64,000 nucleotides of DNA. Source: UMGS1474 sp050946775. Lineage in GTDB: Bacteria; Bacillota; Clostridia; Oscillospirales; Acutalibacteraceae. Every line of letters starts with the position of its first letter. The stretch's first letter is position 1. Position numbers and translations under genes: made by a program. The notes under the pieces are model-generated. The model was not told where the DNA came from, did not search any database, and was given only the letters and a program-made list of their open reading frames with translations. Of the stretch, positions 19,013 through 26,615 are shown piece by piece. The stretch lies in NCBI GenBank assembly GCA_050946775.1, contig JBMNVL010000001.1, positions 1 to 64,000 on the forward strand. The letters are read 5' to 3'.

Positions 19013-21943
19013 ATGAAAAAAACAGCCATCCGCGCCCTGCTGGGGCTGGTGCTGGCCGCGGCGCTGCTGATCGGCGCCCCGCCGGCCGGCGCGCAGGCGG
19101 AGCCTGCCGTGAGCAAGCCCGGGTCGATCCTGATCCTGGGCGATTCCATCGCCGCCGGCTATCTGGACGAAAACCCCGGCCAGTACGGCGATAACGCCAC
19201 CTACCGCTACAGCACCCTGATCCAAAACGACACCGGCATCCCGGTGACCAACCGCGCCGTCAGCGGCTGGACCACCGGCACGCTGCTGAACGGTCTGAAC
19301 GAAAAGACCGCCGGCATCGCAAGCGTCGATCTGATCGGTATCTCCATCGGCGGCAACGACATCATGGGCGGCGATACCGGCGCCATCAACACCGCGACCA
19401 ATAATCTGCGCGGCATTTTCGACGGCCTGCTGACCAAATATCCCGCCGCGACGATCGTCATCCATTCGGTCTACAACCCGATAGGAGCCCAGGCGGAGTC
19501 GATCATCACCGCCATGAACGGCGCCATCGCCGGCCTGGCGGAGGAGTACGACGGCCAGGTGGTGGTACTGGACACCTACACCGCCTTCCTCGGGAAAGAG
19601 GATACCCACGTTTGCGACGACCACATCCATCCCAACATCGCCGGCCACCGGCTGATCGCCGATCTGTACGAGGCGCTGTGGGCGGCCCCCGAAACCCCGG
19701 ACGAGCCGCCAAAGCCCGCCGTGGTTTACGGCGATATCGACGGCAACCCCGGCGTGACCGCTGCCGACGCGCTGATGGCGCTGCAGGCCGCCACCGGCAA
19801 GATCCTGCTGGATGAGAGCCAGGCGGCTGCCGCCGACGTGGACGGCAATCCCGGCGTGACCGCCGCCGACGCGCTGCTGATCCTGCAGCGTGCCACCGGC
19901 AAGATCAACGCCTTCCCGGTGCAGGACGAGCCGCTGCCGGTCCGCACCGCCGGCAACCCCATCTTCACCGACATCTTCACCGCCGACCCGTCGGCCCACG
20001 TCTGGAGTGAGGCCGGGGACGAGCGGCTGTACGTGTATCCCTCCCACGACCAGTTCCCGGCGCAGGGCTGCGATTTCATGGACAAATACCACGTCTATTC
20101 CACCACCAATATGGTCGACTGGTACGACCACGGGCAGATCCTCTCCTCCGACGACGTGGAGTGGGGCCGTCCCGAGGGCGGCTTCATGTGGGCGCCCGAC
20201 GCGGCGTATAAGGATGGCACCTACTACTATTTCTTCCCCCATCCCAGCGAGACCGATTGGGACCGCTCCTGGAAGATCGGCGTCGCCACCAGCGACAAGC
20301 CGGCCGAGGACTTCTCCGTTGTGACCCAAAAGCCCGACGGCAGCCCCTATCAGGGCTATATCGAGGGGATCCCCTACGCGTCCACCCGCGGTTTGATCGA
20401 TCCCTGCGTCTTCAAGGACGACGACGGCAAGTACTATATGTCGGTGGGCGGCGGCGGCAAATGCTATCTCGCCGAGATGACCGACGATCTGCTGGGCATT
20501 AAAGAGGACACCTGGACCGATATCACCGCCCAGCTGTACTATCCCGGCGCCGACCGCCATCCCGGCGGCGACGCCCGCGATTTCCACGAGGGCTCGTGGA
20601 TCTTCAAGCGGGGCGATATCTACTATCTGATGTTCCCCGACGGGGTGAGCGACGCTGATGGCGGCAACCGGATGCGGTATGCCATGGCCGACAGCGTCAT
20701 GGGCCCGTACGTTACCCAGCCCGAGCCTTTCCTCGATTCGGTGCTGGACTGCGATACCACCCACGGCTCGATCGTCGAGTATAAGGGGCATTGGTATATT
20801 TTCTACCATAATTCCGCTTTGTCGGGCGCCGGCAATCTGCGTTCGGTCTGCGTGGACGAGGTCTTCTTCAACGACGACGGCACCATCCAAAAGGTGACCC
20901 AGACCGCCGAGGGCGTTTCGGCGATCGGCCCGGACGAGACCGGCGCGTACGCCCCCAACCAGACCGGCGCGCTGATCATCAGCGACGAGACCATCGAAGG
21001 CTACAAGCAGACTTACACCCATGGGTATGATTACGATCTCAACTTCGCCACGGTGGACGTGGATCTGACCAAGCTGTCCGACAGCCAGAAAAACCCCGAC
21101 GGCACCGCCAAGGAGTATCCCCAGATCGTGGGTGCCGGCGCGAGCCGCCACACCGTGACCCTGACCGCGCCGGGCGCTTATCTGCAGTTCGACGGCGTGG
21201 TGGGCGGCAAGCAGGACGGCAAGGCGCTGCTGGAGGTGCATTACGGCGCCGGCGACAAACCCAACTTCCAGGTGAAGACCACCGGGATGGAGGGCGGTCT
21301 GAACGCCACCACCAGCTACTACATGAAGATGGACACCACCGGCAGTTGGGAGGAATTCACCGGCGTGGCCTACTGCATCATTGATCTCAAGGCCGGGGCG
21401 GACAACTCCGTCTGGCTGGCCAGCGGATCGGGCGGCGCCAACTTCACCGGCATTACGGTGTATCTGCCCGAGGACAACGTCGATCCCACCCTGCAGCCCA
21501 AGGATCCCACCGTGGTGGATTACAGCGTTTACACCGGCCCGGCGACCACCTACACCCTGAAGGACGCCACGGTCGGCTCCACCACCGGCAACCCGGATAA
21601 CTACCCGGTGATCGAAGGCGATCTGACCCTGCACAACATGGAGCGCGGCGGCGCCTACGTCGACATTCCGAACATCGACGGCGGCAAGGGCGGTAAGGCG
21701 ATGGTCACGCTGGAATACTGCTCCTTCAACGACGGCTCGCTGACCCTGTCGGCCAACGGCGTGGCGCTGGAGCTTGGCTCCAAGCTGGGCTTCGAGTCCA
21801 ACGAGAGCTGGGACAGCTATGCCGGCAAGCTGGTCGGACAGGTCGAGCTCAACGCCGGCACCGGCAACGTCATCCGGATCGCCGGCGGTGGCGGCGGCGT
21901 CAATCTGCGCAACATCACCGTCACCCTGCTCCCGCAGGATTAA
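19013..21943 (+). CDS. Secreted SGNH esterase - dockerin - GH43 glycosidase
   Basis: 976 residues. A signal peptide (residues 1-30, KKTAIRALLGLVLAAALLIG) is followed by an SGNH/GDSL esterase (about 38-230: LILGDSIAAGY, GISIGGNDIMG, DDHIHPNIAGH), a type I dockerin (about 240-300, two DxDGNPGVTAADAL repeats), and a GH43 five-blade propeller (about 316-630). In the propeller, IFTADPSAHVW, RGLIDPCVFKDDDGK and DFHEGSWIFKRGD supply the expected base Asp, modulating Asp and acid Glu. Two beta-rich modules (about 655-820 and 835-976) look like carbohydrate-binding modules. It should deacetylate and debranch arabinoxylan-type glycans. The dockerin is central, not terminal, which is unusual. ATG 19013 follows GAGGGATTACG. 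Confidence 0.9.
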   Translation: MKKTAIRALLGLVLAAALLIGAPPAGAQAEPAVSKPGSILILGDSIAAGYLDENPGQYGDNATYRYSTLIQNDTGIPVTNRAVSGWTTGTLLNGLNEKTAGIASVDLIGISIGGNDIMGGDTGAINTATNNLRGIFDGLLTKYPAATIVIHSVYNPIGAQAESIITAMNGAIAGLAEEYDGQVVVLDTYTAFLGKEDTHVCDDHIHPNIAGHRLIADLYEALWAAPETPDEPPKPAVVYGDIDGNPGVTAADALMALQAATGKILLDESQAAAADVDGNPGVTAADALLILQRATGKINAFPVQDEPLPVRTAGNPIFTDIFTADPSAHVWSEAGDERLYVYPSHDQFPAQGCDFMDKYHVYSTTNMVDWYDHGQILSSDDVEWGRPEGGFMWAPDAAYKDGTYYYFFPHPSETDWDRSWKIGVATSDKPAEDFSVVTQKPDGSPYQGYIEGIPYASTRGLIDPCVFKDDDGKYYMSVGGGGKCYLAEMTDDLLGIKEDTWTDITAQLYYPGADRHPGGDARDFHEGSWIFKRGDIYYLMFPDGVSDADGGNRMRYAMADSVMGPYVTQPEPFLDSVLDCDTTHGSIVEYKGHWYIFYHNSALSGAGNLRSVCVDEVFFNDDGTIQKVTQTAEGVSAIGPDETGAYAPNQTGALIISDETIEGYKQTYTHGYDYDLNFATVDVDLTKLSDSQKNPDGTAKEYPQIVGAGASRHTVTLTAPGAYLQFDGVVGGKQDGKALLEVHYGAGDKPNFQVKTTGMEGGLNATTSYYMKMDTTGSWEEFTGVAYCIIDLKAGADNSVWLASGSGGANFTGITVYLPEDNVDPTLQPKDPTVVDYSVYTGPATTYTLKDATVGSTTGNPDNYPVIEGDLTLHNMERGGAYVDIPNIDGGKGGKAMVTLEYCSFNDGSLTLSANGVALELGSKLGFESNESWDSYAGKLVGQVELNAGTGNVIRIAGGGGGVNLRNITVTLLPQD

Positions 21944-21954
21944 GCGCAAACGGC

Positions 21955-21987
21955 AACCGCCCGGTCGGGAAACCCGACCGGGCGGTT
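21955..21987 (+). terminator. Terminator, left copy of a duplicated pair
   Basis: AACCGCCCGGTCGGG and CCCGACCGGGCGGTT form a 15-bp perfect stem with a 3-base loop. A near copy is at 22881-22912, on the other side of an AT-rich insert. Confidence 0.92.
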
Positions 21988-22002
21988 TGTGTTGCGGAAA
22001 AA

Positions 22003-22218
22003 TTATTTGCTTGTTTGAGGGTTGTTTGTCCTGTCTAAAAGATAATCTATGCTGCAATTATAGAAGTTTGCCAACGTGATTAATGTCTCTGCCGTTAAAG
22101 CGATTACGCCGGTTTCATACTGCGAATACGTGTTTTGTGAAACATGAAGAATCTTGGCAATGTCCTTTTGTTTGAGGTCATTATCTTCCCGAATATTCCT
22201 TATATTTCTATAAACCAT
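22003..22218 (-). CDS. XRE-family HTH repressor
   Basis: 71 residues, single Cro/CI domain: LKQKDIAKILHVSQNTYSQY is the HTH, followed by LITLANFYNCSIDYLLDR. ATG about 22218 is chosen; a GTG three codons upstream is possible. Codon use is clearly more AT-rich than that of the flanking genes. It is divergent from a promoter at 22261-22289 whose spacer contains a perfect palindrome, the likely binding site. It belongs to the small foreign insert between duplicated terminators. Confidence 0.85.
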   Translation of the reverse strand: MVYRNIRNIREDNDLKQKDIAKILHVSQNTYSQYETGVIALTAETLITLANFYNCSIDYLLDRTNNPQTSK

Positions 22219-22260
22219 TTTAATCACCGAGTGTATTATGGCTTATCTGGAAAAAAGATG

Positions 22261-22289
22261 TTGACTTTTATCTGTAATACAGATATAAT
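22261..22289 (+). promoter_or_regulatory. Promoter with an embedded operator palindrome
   Basis: TTGACT (22261-22266), 17 bp, TATAAT (22284-22289). The spacer contains TCTGTA-A-TACAGA (22271-22283), a perfect dyad that a repressor dimer would occupy in competition with RNA polymerase. It drives the zinc-ribbon pseudogene and lipoprotein. Confidence 0.85.
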
Positions 22290-22311
22290 CAAACATAAAG
22301 GAGGTATAAAT

Positions 22312-22516
22312 ATGAGAGCACCCGACAAATGCCCGATGTGTGACAATGCACTCCGGTGGGAAAAGTGGATTAAACGAAAAAAGGATTCAGCATGGGCAAA
22401 GATGCTGTGGGCGGCTTACTGCTGAGACCAGTTGGACTTTTAGGAGGAGCGCTCGGCAAGAAAAATCCTATCATTGTTGCGGAGCGTGTGGATTTGAACA
22501 TGAGTACGATGGATAA
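22312..22516 (+). pseudogene. Double zinc-ribbon small membrane protein, two frameshifts
   Basis: ATG 22312 has a perfect AAGGAGGT site and opens MRAPDKCPMCDNALRWEKW (frame 1). After the A-run at 22377-22382 the sense continues in another frame as GFSMGKDAVGGLLLRPVGLL then GGALGKKN. After the A-run at 22460-22465 it changes frame again to SYHCCGACGFEHEYDG and stop at 22514-22516. Joined, this gives a CPxC ribbon, glycine-rich hydrophobic stretch and second CCxxC ribbon, a layout I know from small clostridial zinc-ribbon proteins. Each shift equals loss of one A in a homopolymer, so assembly error is as likely as decay. Confidence 0.75.
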
Positions 22517-22525
22517 GGAGCACTT

Positions 22526-22870
22526 ATGAAAAAAATTATATGTATCCTTGCGGTTTTGATTATAACTGTCAGTATGGGAGCGTGTGATCCAACCAAGAAA
22601 GAGGCGACATCCTCTTCTGTCAACGTTACTCGGTATTACCCGCAGAGGAATAGTTCGGGAAACAATGATTCCGGTTCCATTAGCTTTACAAATAAATATG
22701 GCACACCAACAACAATTTGCGCCCACGCCGGATGCAGTAATTACATAGCGTCATCCGGCGACACCAACTGTTGTACGCTCCATTCACAACGGTGCCTCAA
22801 CTGCAACAAATTCATTGATGAAGATGCGTTGTATTGTGTCGACTGCCTAGCAAGTGCATTTGCACAATAA
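22526..22870 (+). CDS. Cysteine-rich lipoprotein of unknown function
   Basis: 114 residues. The signal peptide MKKIICILAVLIITVSMGAC ends in a lipobox cysteine (residue 20). A low-complexity Ser/Asn linker follows, then a C-terminal cluster with seven cysteines and histidines (CAHAGC, CCTLHSQRCLNC, YCVDC), a probable metal-binding or disulfide-stabilised module. It starts ten bases after the pseudogene stop with AAGGAG upstream, so the two were co-transcribed. The gene is AT-rich relative to its neighbours. No family recognised. Confidence 0.82.
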   Translation: MKKIICILAVLIITVSMGACDPTKKEATSSSVNVTRYYPQRNSSGNNDSGSISFTNKYGTPTTICAHAGCSNYIASSGDTNCCTLHSQRCLNCNKFIDEDALYCVDCLASAFAQ

Positions 22871-22880
22871 TCAAACAAAC

Positions 22881-22912
22881 AACCGCCCGGTCGGAAACCC
22901 GACCGGGCGGTT
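22881..22912 (+). terminator. Terminator, right copy of a duplicated pair
   Basis: AACCGCCCGGTCGG and CCGACCGGGCGGTT followed by GTTTTCTGTTTTTTT. Apart from one lost G it equals the hairpin at 21955-21987. It also serves the converging DHHW gene. Confidence 0.9.
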
Positions 22913-22925
22913 GTTTTCTGTTTTT

Positions 22926-24359
22926 TTACGACAGCGCGACCCGTTCCACCATGTCGGCCAGACTGCCGACCGCCTGGACGTTGTTGATGATCACCGCGTC
23001 GGTGATGGCGTACTGTTTGATCAGTTTGGCGGTGCTGCCGTCAAAATGGCGGATGTCGGCCACCACCACCCGCTGGTAGTAATCCAGCATATACGGCACG
23101 AAAGCGTTGCCGTAGGATTCCTTGAAGACCAGCAGGGAGCGGCCGTTATGGTTTTCGGTCTCGAAAACGGTCAGCGGCAAATCGCCGCCGATGTACATCC
23201 CGGCGTAGCTGTTGGACGACGAATCGATGGCGGTGCCGGGATACCAGTTGCCGCCCGACTGATAGCTCATGGTGTAGCCGACGTGGGGATAATGGCCCAC
23301 GGTATAGTCGGGATTTTTCTCCAGACACGCCGGGTAATCGGCGTAATAATGCAGGGTGCCGATAAACCCGGTGTTGGTCACCGTGTCGTAACTGCTCAGC
23401 TCGTAGGGCGTGATCCCGTTGGCCCGGCAGTAGGCGACGCTGGCGTAATACGCGCCCAGTCCCGTCCAGTGGTGGTCGGTGCGGTAAAACATATACTCGC
23501 CCGCGTGCTGGGCCATGATCCCCATTGCGTCGGCGGTTTTCACCCGCTTGTCCATCTTTTTGTAGGTGTTGGCGATGAAAGCGGCGGTGTCCTTGCGGGG
23601 ATCGGGATAGCCCTTGGGGCTTTCAAAGGCGGCGCATTTGGGAACGATCAGACTGGTGACGTTGAGCTTTTGGTATTTGGCGGCAAAGGCGTTGACCACC
23701 CCGGCGTAGTATCCGCTGCCGGAGGGATCGGGGTCGAAATACTCCATTGCGTAATCCCCGCAGACCAGTACAGCGTTCGCGTAATAGGCGTTGAGGTTGT
23801 TGTGGTAGTGGCCGGTGTTCTGGGTTTCGGGGATCAGGGAAGCCGGCTTTTGGGCATCGTTCGAGGCCGGACCGCCGGGCGGGGTATAGCGGGCCTCGTT
23901 TTGCTTGGCGACCACCTGCGCGCCGCAGACGGTGCATTTGCCGTTTGCGCCCACCTTGTGGCCGGTGGCCTTGACCAGCTCCTTGCCGCAGACCTGACAG
24001 GTCTGGGGCGTGGTACAGGTGGCGGCCGGGCCGGGGGTGTGCTCTTTGGGCGGGGTCAGCTCCTCGCCGCAGACGGTGCACACCTGCGCCGACGAACAGG
24101 TGGCCTCGGGTCCCGGAGTATGCCCCAGCGGCTGAGCCAGTACCTCGCCGCAAACGGCGCAGGTCTGGGGGAAGGTACAGGTGGCGTCGGCGCCGGGGGT
24201 ATGCCCCAGCGGCTGAGCCAGCACCTCGCCGCAATCGACGCAGATCTGGGGTGCGGTACAGGTGGCGGCCGGGCCGGGAGTATGCTCGTGCCGGCAGCCG
24301 GCCAGCGGCAAAACGCTTATCGCCGCCGCCAGCGCGATCAAACGTATGGACCGATTCAT
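22926..24359 (-). CDS. DHHW-family lipoprotein with Cys-rich tandem repeats
   Basis: 477 residues. The leader ends in a lipobox (LPLAGC, residue 22). Residues 25-150 hold four repeats of the pattern HTPGPxATC-x4-QxCxxCGExL plus a fifth partial unit (GKCTVCGAQV), each with a CxxC knuckle. Residues 160-477 form a DHHW domain (PF14286): VLVCGDYAMEYFDPD, MFYRTDHHWTGLGAYYASVA, VFKESYGNAFVPYM. DHHW proteins are relatives of AlgX/AlgJ, SGNH-type enzymes that O-acetylate extracellular polysaccharides; GD and the DHHW histidines would be catalytic. The substrate is unknown. A TTGACT-17-TACAAT promoter precedes it. Confidence 0.88.
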   Translation of the reverse strand: MNRSIRLIALAAAISVLPLAGCRHEHTPGPAATCTAPQICVDCGEVLAQPLGHTPGADATCTFPQTCAVCGEVLAQPLGHTPGPEATCSSAQVCTVCGEELTPPKEHTPGPAATCTTPQTCQVCGKELVKATGHKVGANGKCTVCGAQVVAKQNEARYTPPGGPASNDAQKPASLIPETQNTGHYHNNLNAYYANAVLVCGDYAMEYFDPDPSGSGYYAGVVNAFAAKYQKLNVTSLIVPKCAAFESPKGYPDPRKDTAAFIANTYKKMDKRVKTADAMGIMAQHAGEYMFYRTDHHWTGLGAYYASVAYCRANGITPYELSSYDTVTNTGFIGTLHYYADYPACLEKNPDYTVGHYPHVGYTMSYQSGGNWYPGTAIDSSSNSYAGMYIGGDLPLTVFETENHNGRSLLVFKESYGNAFVPYMLDYYQRVVVADIRHFDGSTAKLIKQYAITDAVIINNVQAVGSLADMVERVALS

Positions 24360-24406
24360 AGCATCGCTCTTTTCCGAAAAAATGCGGTATTCCGCGAACG
24401 GGCTCT

Positions 24407-24435
24407 ATTGTAGGCGCTTCGCCGTGAAAAGTCAA
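24407..24435 (-). promoter_or_regulatory. Promoter of the DHHW lipoprotein
   Basis: Minus strand TTGACT (24430-24435), 17 bp, TACAAT (24407-24412), 48 bp before the ATG. Confidence 0.85.
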
Positions 24436-24451
24436 GAGGTGAAAAAACCCC

Positions 24452-24480
24452 TTGTCAAGCACTGCCGCGGGTGATAGAAT
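24452..24480 (+). promoter_or_regulatory. Promoter reading into a 28-codon frame
   Basis: TTGTCA (24452-24457), 17 bp, TAGAAT (24475-24480). Divergent from the DHHW promoter. The only frame it reaches is the short one at 24522. Confidence 0.7.
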
Positions 24481-24521
24481 GAGAAAAAAGGCGCTTTCGC
24501 GCCCAAACGGGGGAGACGCGT

Positions 24522-24608
24522 ATGGCCAAAAAAGCACAGGAATCCCGCGCCGATGGAGCCCTTCGTTCAAAAGATGCGTGGGATCCGTGCCAACGCTCCG
24601 CAGAATGA
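24522..24608 (+). CDS. Possible 28-residue peptide or gene remnant
   Basis: ATG with GGGGGAGACGCG upstream and its own promoter at 24452. It encodes MAKKAQESRADGALRSKDAW plus eight more residues. The composition is not that of a known peptide class. It may be the 5' end of a gene lost by deletion, because the remaining 130 bp to the next gene hold only a hairpin and no other frame. The rest of the 24360-24741 gap appears empty. Confidence 0.35.
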   Translation: MAKKAQESRADGALRSKDAWDPCQRSAE

Positions 24609-24655
24609 CCCTCCACAAGTGGGATCGGTTTATTTGACAGGCAAAGGAATACAAA

Positions 24656-24694
24656 GCAAGCGCTTGCGCATATGCCGCGCAAGCGCTTGCGTTT
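24656..24694. terminator. Hairpin downstream of the phosphoribosyltransferase gene
   Basis: GCAAGCGCTTGCGC and GCGCAAGCGCTTGC are repeated around ATATGCC. Each arm is itself palindromic. T-rich sequence lies on both sides (GTTTTGG; minus strand CTTTGTATTCCTTTG). It probably terminates the minus-strand gene ending at 24742. Confidence 0.6.
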
Positions 24695-24741
24695 TGGTAT
24701 TGAGCAAAAAGGGCGGCAAATACCCGATCCGGCAGGGGGCG

Positions 24742-25383
24742 TTACAGCTTGGAAAAGCCGTAACTGTTGACCAGCGCGTCCAGCGGCTTTCCCGCCTTGC
24801 ACATGGGGCATTCGTGCGAGTTATAGCTGGCGTAATCGGCCAGATCCTTCGGGTTGAAGGCCGATTTTACCGGGAAACCCTCGCAATCGTCGGTCGTGGC
24901 AAAGATGGCGGCCACTCCCGCGACGATTCCGCCGTAATACTGGATCGCCTCGATGGCGCCTCTGGCCGTAAAGCCGGTGGTCACCGAAGCCGCCACCACC
25001 AAAACGTGCTTGCCCTCGATCATCGGCAGGGTGTTGTCCCGGAAAATCAACTGACTGCCGGAGGTGTGTTCCGGCGTCACGATATAAATGGTCTTGTGGG
25101 CGTTCAGATTGATGAAGGACCCTTCCGTCAGCGCCTCGGCCAGACAGGTGCCGATCACCTGCGTCCCGTCCAGACAAAGGATGGTGTCGACGATGGTGTT
25201 GGCGTTATAGTAGGAAACCAGCTCTTCGGCTATGGCTTTCGCCTCGGAAAGGCGGGATTTTTGGGACGTCACGTCGATATAATAATTGATATGGCTGTGG
25301 CTGGTGGCAAAATGCCCCTTGGCGACGCGCAAAAAGAGGTTGCTGCGCTTGGTCTGGATTTTATAGGATTGAACGGAAGGCAT
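24742..25383 (-). CDS. Phosphoribosyltransferase-family protein
   Basis: 213 residues. KHVLVVAASVTTGFTARGAI is the PRPP-binding loop region of type I phosphoribosyltransferases; DTILCLDGTQVIGTCLAEAL provides the preceding strand-helix. The C-terminal SHECPMCKAGKPLDALVNSY resembles the tail of clostridial orotate phosphoribosyltransferase-like proteins. The usual acidic pair of the PRPP loop (DD or ED) is replaced by AA in VVAASVTTG, so classical catalysis is doubtful. ATG 25383 is preferred, as AAAGGAG is too close to ATG 25389. A strong promoter precedes it. Confidence 0.82.
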   Translation of the reverse strand: MPSVQSYKIQTKRSNLFLRVAKGHFATSHSHINYYIDVTSQKSRLSEAKAIAEELVSYYNANTIVDTILCLDGTQVIGTCLAEALTEGSFINLNAHKTIYIVTPEHTSGSQLIFRDNTLPMIEGKHVLVVAASVTTGFTARGAIEAIQYYGGIVAGVAAIFATTDDCEGFPVKSAFNPKDLADYASYNSHECPMCKAGKPLDALVNSYGFSKL

Positions 25384-25427
25384 AACCATTCTCCTTTTCC
25401 GGCAGGGCTTTTCCCTGTTTTTTCTTC

Positions 25428-25456
25428 ATTATACAGGCGATCGCCGGCAAAGTCAA
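25428..25456 (-). promoter_or_regulatory. Promoter of the phosphoribosyltransferase gene
   Basis: Minus strand TTGACT (25451-25456), 17 bp, perfect TATAAT (25428-25433). Confidence 0.88.
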
Positions 25457-25514
25457 CACAAAACGGCGGCCAAAAGCCCAATGCCGCGCGGCGCAGGACG
25501 AATAGAGCTGAAAA

Positions 25515-25836
25515 CACAAAAAGTGATATATCTCGCTTGCGCTCGATGTGATATTTTTCGCTGGCGCGAAAAGTGATATTGCTCCCTTCGGTCGCAGTGA
25601 TATTCTATTCGCCTTTTTAGCTGCGCGCAGCGCAATATCACTCGGCGCAAGCCGAATATAACGCAACGCAATATCACTCGCCGCAAGGCGAATAGAGTTG
25701 AAAAAAGCACGCTTTCGCGTGCTTTTTTCTGTGCTTACCGAACGAATATGCAAAACGGATATAATTAGTAAAAACTGTGTTTTTCGCCTGATTTCGGTTC
25801 TCTATGTAATACCCATCCTTAAACGAATGAAACCAC
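25515..25836. repeat. Nested-hairpin GTGATAT element, copy A
   Basis: Four GTGATAT-type boxes (25523, 25546, 25573, 25597), each followed by a small hairpin, are answered by boxes in the opposite sense (ATATCAC at 25635 and 25671, degenerate AATATAAC between) with their own hairpins. Box pairing would give a branched cruciform. A terminator-like stem GCACGC-TTTC-GCGTGC flanked by A6 and T6 follows (25701-25728), then a 105-bp tail ending in CCACAAAA. No gene is seen. Confidence 0.85.
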
Positions 25837-26167
25837 AAAAGTGAAATATCGAGCTTTGCTCGATGTGATATGTTTGCCTTGCGGCAAACGTGATATTTTT
25901 CGCTTGCGCGAAAAGTGATATTATATTCGTTCCTTCACTCGTCCGCAGGACGAATATCACTGCGAAGCAATATCACTCGACCGAAGGTCGAATATAACTC
26001 GTTCCGAAGGAACGAATATAGTTGAAAAAAACCTCGTCTTTCGACGAGGTTTTTTCTGTGATTATCGAACAAATATGCAAAATGGGAGAAATGGGTAAAA
26101 AAGTGTGTTTTGAACCCTGTTTCAGTTCTATGTATATTACCCAGACTTAAACGAACGAAATCACAAA
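25837..26167. repeat. Nested-hairpin GTGATAT element, copy B
   Basis: Tandem to copy A with the same architecture but different hairpin sequences: boxes at 25839 (GTGAAATAT), 25864, 25890 and 25915, then ATATCAC at 25953 and 25970 and ATATAACT at 25992. The terminator-like stem is ACCTCGTC-TTTC-GACGAGGT (26030-26051) with A7 and T6. The tail aligns with that of copy A (ATTATCGAACAAATATGCAA; TTCTATGTATATTACCC). The compensating differences between copies in stems indicate structure under selection. Confidence 0.85.
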
Positions 26168-26227
26168 ACCAAACCAGTATCCTAAAAAGAAAGACTGCAG
26201 AAGTGTACTGGTCTTGCAAAAAGAAAA

Positions 26228-26615
26228 TCACCCTTCATCGAACACGAATGGTTTAGACTTGAAGAGGAACTCATTCACTAATTCTTGTACAAGCTCATTG
26301 AATATCGGCTGCATTTTTTTGGTATATGGCAGCACAAAAGGAACTGTATCAATTGTCTTGGATGATTATTTTATAAACTTCACGGGCAATTCTTTCAAGG
26401 CAACCAAGATAATTACATTCTATTAATCCCTGAATATGTGGTTTAATTCCTGAAATAATTTCTTCACTGTACTCTTTAGAAAGACATGCTTCCGTTTGCA
26501 CCTTCTCTACACCACCAAATGGCGTTTCACAAACCTCTTCAGAACGAGCATAAATGTGACTAGTATCGTTAGGAGAATTGAACATGTACTTAATTATCAA
26601 AATGTTTTCCTCCAT
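26228..26615 (-). pseudogene. Unknown AT-rich gene, probable frameshift
   Basis: From ATG 26615 one frame encodes 88 residues (MEENILIIKYMFNSPNDTSH onwards) and stops at 26349. One base later, the next frame continues sensibly for 43 codons (KTIDTVPFVLPYTKKMQPIF, then NELVQELVNEF) to a stop at 26228. The join lies near 26352-26362. Together they would give about 130 residues with no recognised family. The start overlaps the KilA-N gene end by 26 bp, so the two formed an operon. It may be decayed, or the shift may be a read error. Confidence 0.5.

Noticed and set aside
25515..26167. Possible CRISPR array from GTGATAT boxes
   Set aside because: Boxes are 7 bp, change orientation midway, and the intervals are palindromic hairpins instead of unique spacers.
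26214..26426. 70-codon plus-strand frame in the AT-rich island
   Set aside because: No ribosome site, and the opposite strand carries a more convincing (frameshifted) protein over the same bases.
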